Source: Arenibacter sp. F20364 (GTDB lineage: Bacteria; Bacteroidota; Bacteroidia; Flavobacteriales; Flavobacteriaceae). From it: a stretch of DNA of 64,000 nt. Positions 36,748 through 46,088 of this stretch are shown one piece after another. The DNA is taken from the NCBI RefSeq assembly GCF_023015905.1, contig NZ_JALKBD010000005.1, positions 186,001 to 250,000 on the forward strand, given 5' to 3'. The position numbers were made by a program, and so were the translations under genes. Every line of letters starts with the position of its first letter. Positions within the stretch are counted from its first letter, which is position 1. Under the pieces are notes generated by a model. It had not been told where the DNA came from and ran no database searches. It saw only the letters and a program-made list of their open reading frames with translations.

Positions 36748-36778
36748 AAACCGACGACCATTAAATGGCCGTCAGTTT
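36748..36778 (-). terminator. Hairpin after the fasciclin gene
   Basis: AAACTGACGGCCAT/ATGGTCGTCGGTTT on the minus strand forms a 14-bp stem with two G-U pairs and a 3-nt loop. On the plus strand the same positions would be A-C mismatches, so the RNA is from the minus strand. No long T-run follows. Confidence 0.65.
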
Positions 36779-36812
36779 CAGCAATCAACCTAAAAGCATA
36801 TTAACCTAAGTC

Positions 36813-38819
36813 TTAATGGCCTAGGGCTGTCAAGGCTTCTTGAGGCAATAACACTTTATCGATCACATGTACTACTCCATTACTAGCAGCGATATCGGCT
36901 GGTGCTACAGCTGCATCCACATCAGTTTTATCCTGTATGAATACTCCACCGGTTAAATTTACCGTTACGGATTCGCCTTGTGCGGTCTCTATCATTTGTC
37001 CATTGGATAGATCCGTAGAATAGGCGGCTGTTCCGGCTACCACATGATACTTTAATATTTGTGCCAACAATGCTTTCTCCTCAGGGGTATCAAAATCGGC
37101 CAAGCTATTGTAATCATCTCCCAAAGTATCCAACAGGGCAGCAAAGGCCGTATCCGTCGGAGCAAAAACTGTAAATGGGCCATCTGTCTGTAAAAGGTCT
37201 ACCAAACCGGCATCGGCCTGTACCAGAGCTCCTACCAACAGTGACAAGAAGTCTGTGTCCATCGCCAATTCCACAATGTTAGGTGTTGGCATTAGTGCAT
37301 CTATTGCCTCTTGTGGCAATAATACTTTATCAATTACGTGTACAACCCCGTTACTTGCAGCAATGTCCGCAGGTGCAACGGCTGCATCAACATCAGTCTT
37401 ATCCTGAATAAAAACCCCACCAGTCAAATTTACCGTTACGGACTCTCCTTGGGCGGTCTCTATCATTTGTTCGTTGGACAGATCCGTAGAATAGGCCGCT
37501 GTTCCAGCTACTACGTGATATTTTAAAATTTGTGCCAACAATGCTTTCTCCTCAGGGGTATCAAAATCGGACAAGCTATTGTAATCATCACCCAAAGCAT
37601 CCAACAGGGCGGCAAAAGCGGTATCTGTCGGTGCGAAGACCGTGAAAGGACCATCTGTCTGCAAAAGGTCTACCAAACCGGCATCGGCCTGTACCAATGC
37701 TCCTACCAACAGAGATAAGAAGTCGGTGTCCATTGCCAATTCTACAATATTCGGAGATGGTGGCATTAGAACGTCCAATGCCTCTTGTGGCAATAAAACT
37801 TTATCAATTACGTGCACTACTCCATTACTAGCAGCGATATCGGCCGGTGCTACAGCTGCATCAACATCAGTCTTATCCTGAATGAACACTCCACCAGTCA
37901 AGTTTACCGTTACGGACTCTCCTTGGGCGGTCTCTATCATTTGTCCATTGGACAGATCCGTAGAATAGGCCGCTGATCCGGCGACTACGTGAAATTTTAA
38001 TATTTGGGCCAACAATGTTTTCTCCTCGGGCGTATCAAAATCGGCCAAGCTGTTGTAATCATCACCCAATGCATCCAATAGGGCAGCAAAAGCGGTATCT
38101 GTCGGTGCGAAGACCGTGAAAGGACCATCTGTCTGCAACAGGTCTACCAAACCGGCATCGGCCTGTACCAATGCTCCTACCAACAGAGATAAGAAGTCGG
38201 TGTCCATTGCCCATTCTACTATGTTTGGCATGGGCTCTGGATTTAGGGCGTCCAATACTTCCTGTGGAATCAAAACTTTATCTATAACATGTACTATACC
38301 GTTGGAAGCCATCACATCTGCAGGACCCACTTTTGCATCTGTATCGGTCGGATCCTGAATATATACATCCCCTTCTATTCTCACCGTGATTTTTTCGCCT
38401 TGGAGCGTGGTAAATTCCTGGCCATTGGAAAGCGAACTAGATGTAGCTGCTGCTCCAACTACCACGTGATACTTCAAAATAGCAGCAAGAATCTCTCTTT
38501 TTTCAGGGGTATCAAAATCTGCCAAACTATCAAAATCATCCAAACTCGCCAAAAGGGCAGCAAAAGCAGTGTCCGTTGGCGCAAAAACGGTAAAAGGTCC
38601 ATCACCACTTAAAGCCCCTATCAAATCCGAATTGTCGTTTTCATCAGCCTTGGCCAACGCAGCCACCAAGTTGCTTAAAAAATCCGTGGCTTGAGCCGTT
38701 TCCACAATTGTAGATAAGGTAGGCTCCTGAATAATGTCGTTGTCGTCGTCGTCACTACATGATACACCAAGTATCATTGTAGTGAAGATTGCTAAAAAAT
38801 AAATACTAATTTTTTTCAT
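36813..38819 (-). CDS. Lipoprotein with four fasciclin (FAS1) domains
   Basis: From ATG 38819 the protein has 668 residues: a lipoprotein signal (MKKISIYFLAIFTTMILGVSC) and an acidic linker SDDDDNDI. Four FAS1 domains of ~157 residues follow, each with GPFTVFAPTDTAFAALL (H1 region), a middle ILKYHVV or ILKFHVV and a terminal NGxVHVIDKVLxPQE (H2 region). Domain 1 is divergent; domains 2-4 are nearly identical. FAS1 domains mediate adhesion to surfaces, matrices or other cells. It is divergent from the CarH-like regulator and its promoter carries that region's boxes, so light- or B12-dependent expression is plausible. An upstream start at 38840 is less likely. Confidence 0.92.
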   Translation of the reverse strand: MKKISIYFLAIFTTMILGVSCSDDDDNDIIQEPTLSTIVETAQATDFLSNLVAALAKADENDNSDLIGALSGDGPFTVFAPTDTAFAALLASLDDFDSLADFDTPEKREILAAILKYHVVVGAAATSSSLSNGQEFTTLQGEKITVRIEGDVYIQDPTDTDAKVGPADVMASNGIVHVIDKVLIPQEVLDALNPEPMPNIVEWAMDTDFLSLLVGALVQADAGLVDLLQTDGPFTVFAPTDTAFAALLDALGDDYNSLADFDTPEEKTLLAQILKFHVVAGSAAYSTDLSNGQMIETAQGESVTVNLTGGVFIQDKTDVDAAVAPADIAASNGVVHVIDKVLLPQEALDVLMPPSPNIVELAMDTDFLSLLVGALVQADAGLVDLLQTDGPFTVFAPTDTAFAALLDALGDDYNSLSDFDTPEEKALLAQILKYHVVAGTAAYSTDLSNEQMIETAQGESVTVNLTGGVFIQDKTDVDAAVAPADIAASNGVVHVIDKVLLPQEAIDALMPTPNIVELAMDTDFLSLLVGALVQADAGLVDLLQTDGPFTVFAPTDTAFAALLDTLGDDYNSLADFDTPEEKALLAQILKYHVVAGTAAYSTDLSNGQMIETAQGESVTVNLTGGVFIQDKTDVDAAVAPADIAASNGVVHVIDKVLLPQEALTALGH
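36825..38235 (-). repeat. Three near-identical tandem 471-474 bp units inside the fasciclin gene
   Basis: Landmarks such as CATCGGCCTG recur at 37211, 37682 and 38156 (spacing 471 and 474). The units encode FAS1 domains 2, 3 and 4 and differ by scattered, mostly silent changes. This indicates recent duplication or gene conversion and a risk of unit-number change or assembly collapse. Confidence 0.9.
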
Positions 38820-38964
38820 GTCTAATATTTTTAGGTTCAAACTTAGACAAATATAGTTATTATTTTCATTTGTCCAATTTTTTTTAATAAAAATTTAGAC
38901 AAAAAATATCTACAGCCTCCTTAATTCGATTTTTTGTTTAACTTTACACGATAAATTATTAGAC
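38820..38964. promoter_or_regulatory. Five TTAGAC-like boxes between the fasciclin and merR genes
   Basis: Boxes lie at 38820-38825 (minus TTAGAC), 38843-38850 (TTAGACAA), 38870-38877 (minus TTGGACAA), 38895-38902 (TTAGACAA) and 38959-38964 (TTAGAC). The second and third form an inverted repeat that overlaps the -7 and -33 elements of the fasciclin promoter, the usual geometry for a MerR-family operator. They probably bind the adjacent regulator and may also serve its autoregulation. Confidence 0.6.
38848..38877 (-). promoter_or_regulatory. Promoter of the fasciclin gene
   Basis: The minus strand reads TTG (38877-38875), a 19-nt spacer and TATATTTG (38855-38848), a full match to the Bacteroidetes consensus. 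Transcription would start near 38843, about 24 nt before the ATG. Confidence 0.7.
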
Positions 38965-38970
38965 ATCATT

Positions 38971-39846
38971 ATGAGCAGTTATTCCATGGCGCAGGTGGTT
39001 ACATTAACAGGTATCAACTCCCATACCTTAAGAAAATGGGAAAGTAGATATGATTTTTTGGTTCCTGAAAGAACAGATACCAATATTCGCTACTATACGG
39101 ATGCCCAATTAAAAAAACTATTGAACATTAGTATCCTGAGAAGTCAAGGTGTACGTTTATCTGCTATAGGCAAAATGTCCGACGAAGAAATCCACAAGAA
39201 GGTTTCGGAATCTCTGATCGACTCCAATCAAGATGATGAAGTCAAGGCCTTAATATTGAGTATGATTAATTTGGACGAACAAGAATTTGATAATATTGTA
39301 AAGTCCCAAATTATAAAAAATGGAATATTGGCCACCTTTACTGAAGTGGTTTATCCATTTCTTCACAAGGTTGGGGTTCTTTGGGGCATCAACAAGATCA
39401 TGCCCGCCCAAGAACATTTTGCATCCAACCTGATCCGTCAAAAAATATGTTCTGCCATAGATTTATTACCCATTGCACCAAAGAATGCTCCAAAGATAAT
39501 TATGTTCCTTGCCGAAGGGGAGAATCATGAAATAGGATTACTGTTGGCCAACTTTGTCGCTAAAAAACTAGGCTGGAGGGTATATTACCTAGGGCAAAAT
39601 GTACCCCATGAAAACGTGCAAACCATGGCAGGCTTGGTAAAGCCCGACTTCCTTTTAACCTTCTTCGTTACCACAACCCCCACTTTGGTGGAGGAAAAGG
39701 TTTTTCGATTATCATCGGAGGCCAATACCCCCCTACTTTTCTCTGGCAGTCCCATTAAGTTTGAAACCAAAAATAATATGGTAACCTATCTTGAAAGTCC
39801 TAAGGATTTGATAAAAGTACTTGAGACTGGGCTACCACAGGTTTAA
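38971..39846 (+). CDS. MerR-family regulator with B12-binding domain, CarH-like
   Basis: The protein has 291 residues. Residues 1-70 are a MerR winged helix (YSMAQVVTLTGINSHTLRKWESRYDFLVPERT). Residues ~85-165 are the helical cap and 172-285 the Rossmann-like cobalamin domain. The cap has W138-x9-E148-H149, the motif of CarH-type adenosylcobalamin photoreceptors. The lower ligand site reads ENHEIG with His186, a form of the DxHxxG motif. Known relatives repress carotenoid genes in the dark and release DNA on light. Here the divergent fasciclin gene and downstream crtB, crtZ and the photolyase would be candidate targets. B12 binding is inferred from motifs only. Confidence 0.87.
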   Translation: MSSYSMAQVVTLTGINSHTLRKWESRYDFLVPERTDTNIRYYTDAQLKKLLNISILRSQGVRLSAIGKMSDEEIHKKVSESLIDSNQDDEVKALILSMINLDEQEFDNIVKSQIIKNGILATFTEVVYPFLHKVGVLWGINKIMPAQEHFASNLIRQKICSAIDLLPIAPKNAPKIIMFLAEGENHEIGLLLANFVAKKLGWRVYYLGQNVPHENVQTMAGLVKPDFLLTFFVTTTPTLVEEKVFRLSSEANTPLLFSGSPIKFETKNNMVTYLESPKDLIKVLETGLPQV

Positions 39847-39901
39847 ACACAGAACTACGCCATCAATGGTCCCTATGGTTATGCACCATCTTAATTAAAA
39901 T

Positions 39902-39950
39902 AAAATACGCGCATACAATTTATTATATATTGTATACGCGTATTAATTTT
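39902..39950. terminator. Long bidirectional hairpin between merR and asmA-like gene
   Basis: A 16-bp stem AATACGCGCATACAAT (39904-39919) / ATTGTATACGCGTATT (39929-39944) with one mismatch is followed by AATTTT. It sits between convergent genes. Confidence 0.78.
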
Positions 39951-39979
39951 AAAAATGTATTCAGGCTACCCTAAAAATT

Positions 39980-42724
39980 TTATTGTAAACTATCTTTTTT
40001 AGTTTCCGTTGCTTCCTTTTTCTTACCGAAAAGCCCACCTATAATTTTTTTAGCTACTTCTTTCTGGGCCTCCTTTTTGGCAGTAGTAGAGGTATCCGTT
40101 TTTACGGCAGAATCCGATTTCTTAGTGGCGGCACCCAATAGACCTCCTATGACATCCTGAGTTTTATCCTGATTTTCCTTTTTGGCAGAATCCGTGGCTT
40201 TCTGGTTTTTTGCAATCAGGTCTCCTATAAAATCCGTGGCCTTGTCCTTCCCTTTGTTGATCAATTTTTGTTTTTCGATCTCTACCAATTGGGCGGTTAA
40301 ATTTTTAATGCCCGAAGTAAGATCGGTAGTGACTGTAGGGCTGGTGTAACCCCCACCTATATTGGCGGTTATGGGAATAGTTAAATTCTCCAAGGACTTT
40401 TCATCTATCCTAGCAATTAGAGTATTAATGTCTTTGCCCAAATACTTGGCAGGAACTTCTATTGTGGCCGCATAGTTCAGTTTTTGGTCGAAAGTATGGC
40501 TACCTGCCACATTTATGACAAAATCCTGATATTTAATGGTAAAAGGTTTAACTTTTACCACCCCGTCCTCAAAAGACAATACCGTTTTCAAATCTTTCAG
40601 ATTCAATTTTTCAAGATCCAAAAAATTTAATTTACTGTCCAGCTCGGTGAGTAAAGGCGCACTCTTGGCATCAATTTCCGTGGTCAATAATTCCGCCAAT
40701 ATATTTCCCGAAATCGTATTTAAATTCGGCGTAAAATCGGCGTTTAAATTTCCAGCTACCTGTACATCCGAATTTAAGGTTCCCTGTAAAATTTTTGCTA
40801 TGGGCGCCAGTGTTTTGAACATTTCCAATGCCTTGAAGGTCTCAGCAATCTTAAAACTTTCCATTCCCAATGTCATGGCAAAGGTAGGTGTGGTTTCCTT
40901 TGTGGATACTTCCCCGTTTAAAGCCAGTTTACCATCAAAAATAGAGGAGGTCATATTGGTAAGTGTAGCTTTTTCATCCTTAATCCGAAGACTACCCTTA
41001 ACGTCCTTCAAAGTAAGATTATCATAAATCACCGTATTTGCAGCGGCATTTATGGTACAATCCAAAAATGACGGGATCTTAATCTTTTCCTCAGAGGATG
41101 TCGTGGAGGCCTCTATATCGGTCCCTCCTGATACATCCGTGGTTTCCGCAACCATAAAATCATCAATGGCAAAAGTGTTGGATTTTAGGTTGAAACTACC
41201 TTCTACATTTTCATTGTTGAACATAAAGCCCAACAAATTATTAATAGTCCCAGAAGCATCAAAATCTGTTTTACCAGTAGCCCCTTCCAATTTATTAAGG
41301 GTAACCGTAGTTGGGTTAAAAGTAACTGCAGTAGTTTTTAAAACAATAGGGTTGGGAAATTCCTCTGATTTATACTCAAAATCCGTTAAATTCAGGGTAC
41401 CCTTAGTCTTCGTATTCCCATATTGCTTTTTTTCTATGGATGTCATATCGAAAGCGGTAGCAATGTCGGCATTCAATATTCCTTTTAATCCCAAATCCGA
41501 TGGTACCGGATATGCTTTGGAAATATTGGCAAGATTCATTTTTCCGTCTATCTGGGCGTTTACCTTAGCATTGCCCATAAGGTCACTTATTTTGGCCACC
41601 ATATTAAATTTGTCCTCATCTATCATGAAGGATAATTTTCTAATATCCACATAGGTATCTTCGACAATTCCGGTATTATTTGCTATTTCTGTGTCAATAA
41701 ACACATTGCGCACTGTTTTTGGCAGATCTGGGTACTTAAAGGATGCGTTATTGGAATTGATATCAATTTTGAATTGGGGAATATGCGCATCATCCACAAT
41801 TCCTTTAAATTCTCCCGCAACCATAAAGTTTCCAGTAGTAGTCACTTGCTCAATATTTTTGGAATAGGTTTCCGGGATAACCGCCAAAAAGTTTTTAAAA
41901 TCGGACGAAGGTGTTTTAAAACTAATATCTACTTCTTGGTTATCATCGTTCAATTTCACATAACCTTCAAATACCAAGGCCAATTGATTTACCATGGCCT
42001 CATTCTTTAAAAAGGTATACTTGCTTTCCTTTAGATCTACCCCTATAAGGGCCTTCAATCGAACCGGATTCTTGTTCAGATAATGGGTACTATCCATTAC
42101 AAAAGAAACCAAACCACTGGTCTCCGTGTCCAATTCAGAATTCTCCAAAGACAGATCTCCCTTACCGCTATGGTTCATTTCTGTAATCGCAAAGGACATA
42201 CCGCTGGAATGGTCGTCATATTTTATGGCCGCATTATTAATGGCGTAAGACTCCATAGATAATTTGAAATCTCCTTCAGAAGATGCCGAATCCGTTGTTG
42301 TCTCTTGAGAGGCCCCATCATCAACGGCAATATCGTAATTGGCATTTTCCTCTTTGTCTACATTTATATTTACACGTGGGCCATCCAATACTAAACTTTT
42401 TATTGCAATGGGCTCACTGGCATCCTTGAACAGTTCCTTTATGGACATGTCCAAGCTTACCCTATCCGATGCAAATAGGGTATCTCCCTCAAAGGGAGCC
42501 TTATTTATAAGTGTTAGGTTATCCAGGGTAACGGTGGCATTGGGGAAACTACTGAAAAGAGTTAAATCGGCCTCTGAAAAATCAAAGGTAGCATTGATGC
42601 TATTATTTACCTTCTCCTTAATGATTCCAGCAATTTTACCCTTTAAGAAAAACGGAGCGGCAATAAGAAGCAAAACAACTACCAAAAATACCCCACCTAC
42701 AATCTTTATTATTTTCTTTTTCAT
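39980..42724 (-). CDS. AsmA-like envelope protein
   Basis: The protein has 914 residues. A single N-terminal membrane segment (VGGVFLVVVLLLIAAPFFL) is followed by an AsmA-type N-terminal region (KVNNSINATFDFSEADLTLFSSFPNATVTLDNLTLINKAPFEGDTLFASDRVSLDMSI). A long beta-rich middle follows, and the AsmA_2-like C-terminal part (about 640-800; ISGNILAELLTTEIDAKSAPLLTELDSKLNFLDLEKLNLKDLKTVLSFEDGVVKVKPF) comes after it. The last ~100 residues are low-complexity, rich in K, D and T. AsmA proteins belong to the bridge-like group linked to phospholipid movement between membranes and outer membrane integrity. Transcribed alone; the terminator at 39902-39950 lies just downstream. Confidence 0.85.
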   Translation of the reverse strand: MKKKIIKIVGGVFLVVVLLLIAAPFFLKGKIAGIIKEKVNNSINATFDFSEADLTLFSSFPNATVTLDNLTLINKAPFEGDTLFASDRVSLDMSIKELFKDASEPIAIKSLVLDGPRVNINVDKEENANYDIAVDDGASQETTTDSASSEGDFKLSMESYAINNAAIKYDDHSSGMSFAITEMNHSGKGDLSLENSELDTETSGLVSFVMDSTHYLNKNPVRLKALIGVDLKESKYTFLKNEAMVNQLALVFEGYVKLNDDNQEVDISFKTPSSDFKNFLAVIPETYSKNIEQVTTTGNFMVAGEFKGIVDDAHIPQFKIDINSNNASFKYPDLPKTVRNVFIDTEIANNTGIVEDTYVDIRKLSFMIDEDKFNMVAKISDLMGNAKVNAQIDGKMNLANISKAYPVPSDLGLKGILNADIATAFDMTSIEKKQYGNTKTKGTLNLTDFEYKSEEFPNPIVLKTTAVTFNPTTVTLNKLEGATGKTDFDASGTINNLLGFMFNNENVEGSFNLKSNTFAIDDFMVAETTDVSGGTDIEASTTSSEEKIKIPSFLDCTINAAANTVIYDNLTLKDVKGSLRIKDEKATLTNMTSSIFDGKLALNGEVSTKETTPTFAMTLGMESFKIAETFKALEMFKTLAPIAKILQGTLNSDVQVAGNLNADFTPNLNTISGNILAELLTTEIDAKSAPLLTELDSKLNFLDLEKLNLKDLKTVLSFEDGVVKVKPFTIKYQDFVINVAGSHTFDQKLNYAATIEVPAKYLGKDINTLIARIDEKSLENLTIPITANIGGGYTSPTVTTDLTSGIKNLTAQLVEIEKQKLINKGKDKATDFIGDLIAKNQKATDSAKKENQDKTQDVIGGLLGAATKKSDSAVKTDTSTTAKKEAQKEVAKKIIGGLFGKKKEATETKKDSLQ

Positions 42725-43046
42725 CTGATACTATTTACACTAGTTTAATCTGCGAAAGCTGCTCCACGATCCACAGCAACAATCAACCCTTTTTAGCGAT
42801 TATTTCTTTAAAGTTTAAGCTTTGGTGTAATATTAGTTATAACACAGCCATAGGTTTAAACTTATTCATTAAAATATTGACGCAATTCTACAATATATCA
42901 CCAAGTAAAATCAAAATTCCTACTTAGTTTAAACAAAATTTAACATCGAAATAAAAAACAATATGAACATTACCAGCCAATCTATTCACCAATATTAAAA
43001 AAACCATTATGGTGTCTCGGATAAGAACTGATAAAAGCAGGTTTTA
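42725..43046. other. 322-bp intergenic region
   Basis: AT-rich gap between two minus-strand genes (upstream of the AsmA-like gene, downstream of the queuosine transporter gene). I find no clear hairpin terminator, coding frame or consensus promoter; a weak TAAACTTT lies on the minus strand about 100 nt before the AsmA-like ATG. Confidence 0.35.
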
Positions 43047-43772
43047 TTATGCCTCAAGATCAATTTCCTCATTAACTTTCAAATTAAAGCGCCTTCTAAA
43101 GAGATATACGAAAAAATACAGGAAAGGGGTGTCGAGGAAGGCAACAATTACCTTAAATATAAAACCACTGATCACCAAACCATAAAACATAGACCAGGGC
43201 AGTACCTCAAAAATACATAATAGACCCACTACAGTAAAAGTATCTATAAACTGGGAAAGGTAGGTGGAGAAATTGTTACGCAGCCAAAGATGTCTTCCAT
43301 TGGTCAATTTTTTCCAAAAATGATAAATACCAATATCCACATATTGGGCAAAAAGATATGCCAACATAGAGGCAAAAACGGCAATTGGCGAAAGGGCAAA
43401 TACATGGTTAAAGACCTCATCCTGGACAGGTGAATTGGGCAAAGCCGGCACCCAATTGGCCAACAAAACTATTCCCATGGAGAAAAAAGAGGCAAAAATT
43501 CCAGCGGTAACAATTTGGTTTGCCTTTTTTCTACCATAAATTTCAGAAATAAGGTCTGTAATCAAAAAAGTTAGGGGGTAAGGTAAAATGCCCACGGAAA
43601 TTTCAAATAATGATGCCCCAAAGACAGTAACATCGCCAAAAGGTCTCCAATAAAAAAACTTTTGAAAAATTAAATTGGAAACCACCAGAGAGGTAATGAA
43701 CAATGCCCCCAAATAGAGATAGATCCTAAAAGCCAGCCTTCTATCCTTCTCTTTTAATACTGTGTATACCAT
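43047..43772 (-). CDS. Queuosine precursor transporter (VUT/YhhQ family)
   Basis: The 241-residue inner membrane protein has about six hydrophobic segments: FRIYLYLGALFITSLVVSNLIFQKFFYW, FEISVGILPYPLTFLITDLISEIYGRKKANQIVTAGIFASFFSMG and FVVSLLCIF-like C-terminal helices (TFTVVGLLCIFEVLPWSMF). The motif PLTFLITDLISEIYGRKKA is the family signature. YhhQ-type carriers import queuosine precursors such as preQ0 or preQ1 for tRNA modification. I looked for a preQ1 riboswitch ahead of the gene and saw none. It is monocistronic and divergent from the OmpA-type gene. Confidence 0.9.
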   Translation of the reverse strand: MVYTVLKEKDRRLAFRIYLYLGALFITSLVVSNLIFQKFFYWRPFGDVTVFGASLFEISVGILPYPLTFLITDLISEIYGRKKANQIVTAGIFASFFSMGIVLLANWVPALPNSPVQDEVFNHVFALSPIAVFASMLAYLFAQYVDIGIYHFWKKLTNGRHLWLRNNFSTYLSQFIDTFTVVGLLCIFEVLPWSMFYGLVISGFIFKVIVAFLDTPFLYFFVYLFRRRFNLKVNEEIDLEA

Positions 43773-43911
43773 AGAAGCATTATAAATTTTAACATTTTAT
43801 AATTTAATTCCAATTAAAGCGTTCCTACACTTTGACCCTTGAAAAAAAGCCAAATTTAAATGAACAGGGATCGATTAACAATAAAAAAGAAATAAACTAA
43901 ACTTTTTAAGT

Positions 43912-45993
43912 ATGAACAAAAGTATTTTAACAGCATTCATTATTTTAATTGCCGCAACGGTACAGGGCCAATCTTATATTGGTTTTGGCACTGACAATTA
44001 CAATGGGGTGCATGGTCTAATTTCCAATCCCGCGAATATAGTTGATTCGAGATTTAAAACGGACATCAACCTTATAGGGGTTAGCGGGCTAGTTGGAAAC
44101 GACTATTACGGTGCGAAATTCGGGGATATATTTAAGGATAGTTTCGATTTCGATGATGATGGAACCAAATCCCCAAAAGAAAAAAATACAGCTTATGGGA
44201 ATGTTGATATTTTGGGACCTTCGTTCATGTTCAACATTAATTCCAAAAATTCTTTGGCAATTTTCACGCGAGGAAGGGTATTTACCAATGTAAACGATAT
44301 TAATGGGGATACCTTTGACAACATTTCCAACGAGTTTGATGAAAATGAAGACTTCAACGTCGATGAAGGTGATTATCAAATGAGTGCCAACGCATGGGCA
44401 GAAACAGGTGTCACTTACGCCACAGTACTAATGGATCAGGAGCAACACTTTCTTAAAGGAGGTATCTCCCTAAAATACCTAATGGGATATGGAAGTGCCT
44501 ATTCCAGTGGAAAGAATATAGTTATCGACTATGATGCGGACGGATCGGGAACTACGGGAAGTATTGACTCCCAAGGAGAAATAGCCTATGGCAACAGCGA
44601 TAACATCACCAACGATTTTGAAGACTATGAATTTAAAAAGAGTGCGGACGGATTTGGTGTAGATCTTGGTTTTGTTTACGAATGGAGACCCAATTTTGCA
44701 GATTACACCGTTACTGACAAGGATGGCAATCCCTATGCTCCAAAGGACATCAATAAATACAAGTTGAAATTTGGACTGTCATTAACAGATCTAGGTAGCC
44801 TTAATTATAAGGAAGGCACTGAAGATGCATATGACATTACAAATTCTATAAGCGAAGACGATTTTGACAACGAAGAAGGGTTTGAGGACAAATTGAACAA
44901 TCTCTACACACAGATCAGGTCTGGAAACGCATCTAAAGCAGTTTTGCCTACCGCCTTGCATTTAAATGCCGATTGGAACATCAACAACCGCTTTTACATG
45001 AACCTTAATACCGATTTATCCATAACTTCAAAAAGCAATGCCAATACCAATAGCATTGCCAATATTGTTTCGCTTACCCCTAGGTTCGAGAGCAAATGGT
45101 TTAGCTTTTATTCTCCAGTGAGCTATGTAGAAAACTTAGGTGTACAATGGGGAGCTGGTTTAAGGGCAGGGCCATTATATATCGGTTCCGGATCTATTTT
45201 AACAGTATTGACAAGCGACGAATCCAAAGGTGCTGATGTTTATGCGGGACTAAAAATTCCAATTTACCAATCCAGGCCAAAAGACAAGGATGACGATGGT
45301 GTATTGGATAAGGTAGATGGTTGTCCAGAGGTTCCAGGACCAGTGGAAAACAATGGATGCCCTTGGCCCGACACGGACGGTGACCAAGTCTTGGACAAAG
45401 ATGATAATTGTCCAGAAGAAGCTGGAATTATTGAAAACAAAGGTTGTCCATGGGAAGATACCGATAATGATGGTGTATTGGACAAGGACGATAACTGTCC
45501 GGAAGAAGCTGGCGTTGTTGATAATAATGGATGTCCTTGGCCGGACTCTGACGGCGATGGTATATTGGACAAAGATGACGATTGTCCCGAGCAAGCGGGA
45601 ACAGTTGCCAATAATGGCTGTCCAGAGGTTACCGAGGAGGTTCAAAAGACCTTGAACGAGTATGCCAAGACCATCTTGTTCAATTCGGGAAAGGCCACGA
45701 TTAAAATAGAGTCTACCAATGTCTTAGTAGATATCATTAAGATCCTTAATGAATACCCCAATGCTAAATTTACGGTTGAGGGCCATACGGACAGTATAGG
45801 CAGTGTGCCCTTCAACCAAAAACTTTCTGAAGAAAGGGCCCATTCCGTTAAAACATTTTTGGTAGAAAAGGGTATCGAAAGCTCTAGGTTAACGTCTATA
45901 GGATATGGAGAAAGCAAACCAATTGCTACCAACATGTACAAAGCTGGCCGGGCAGAAAATAGGCGGGTAGAAATAAACTTGGCAAAAAACTAG
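43912..45993 (+). CDS. OmpA-family outer membrane protein with DUF5723 barrel and calcium-type repeats
   Basis: The protein has 693 residues with a signal peptide ([20 protein letters not shown]). Residues ~20-450 are a large beta-barrel ([34 protein letters not shown]), typical of DUF5723. About 455-570 hold four thrombospondin type 3-like repeats ([33 protein letters not shown] and so on, each with paired Cys), expected to bind Ca2+. The C-terminal OmpA domain shows [38 protein letters not shown] and [10 protein letters not shown], the peptidoglycan-binding signature. It therefore links outer membrane and cell wall. It has its own terminator. Confidence 0.9.
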   Translation: MNKSILTAFIILIAATVQGQSYIGFGTDNYNGVHGLISNPANIVDSRFKTDINLIGVSGLVGNDYYGAKFGDIFKDSFDFDDDGTKSPKEKNTAYGNVDILGPSFMFNINSKNSLAIFTRGRVFTNVNDINGDTFDNISNEFDENEDFNVDEGDYQMSANAWAETGVTYATVLMDQEQHFLKGGISLKYLMGYGSAYSSGKNIVIDYDADGSGTTGSIDSQGEIAYGNSDNITNDFEDYEFKKSADGFGVDLGFVYEWRPNFADYTVTDKDGNPYAPKDINKYKLKFGLSLTDLGSLNYKEGTEDAYDITNSISEDDFDNEEGFEDKLNNLYTQIRSGNASKAVLPTALHLNADWNINNRFYMNLNTDLSITSKSNANTNSIANIVSLTPRFESKWFSFYSPVSYVENLGVQWGAGLRAGPLYIGSGSILTVLTSDESKGADVYAGLKIPIYQSRPKDKDDDGVLDKVDGCPEVPGPVENNGCPWPDTDGDQVLDKDDNCPEEAGIIENKGCPWEDTDNDGVLDKDDNCPEEAGVVDNNGCPWPDSDGDGILDKDDDCPEQAGTVANNGCPEVTEEVQKTLNEYAKTILFNSGKATIKIESTNVLVDIIKILNEYPNAKFTVEGHTDSIGSVPFNQKLSEERAHSVKTFLVEKGIESSRLTSIGYGESKPIATNMYKAGRAENRRVEINLAKN

Positions 45994-46014
45994 TTTACAA
46001 ATAAAACTTAATTT

Positions 46015-46056
46015 AAATAGGCTGTCCAAACATTTTTGGACAGCCTATTTTTTTTA
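46015..46056 (+). terminator. Intrinsic terminator of the OmpA-type gene
   Basis: ATAGGCTGTCCAAA and TTTGGACAGCCTAT form a 14-bp perfect stem with a 4-nt loop, followed by TTTTTTTT. It is strong in both directions and also precedes the convergent pseudogene end. Confidence 0.93.
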
Positions 46057-46088
46057 GAATGGAATTGTTCAACACGGGTTTTTAAAGT

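Noticed and set aside
36825-38235. Repeats suggesting a CRISPR array
   Set aside because: The ~470-bp units are continuous coding sequence for FAS1 domains, with no short repeat-spacer pattern.
43773-43911. Possible preQ1 riboswitch ahead of the queuosine-precursor transporter
   Set aside because: No preQ1-type stem followed by the A-rich pseudoknot strand is visible in the gap on the minus strand.
45250-45645. Long frames opposite the calcium-repeat region of the OmpA-type gene
   Set aside because: They mirror the Asp- and Gly-rich repeats of the real gene and lack family features; composition artefacts.
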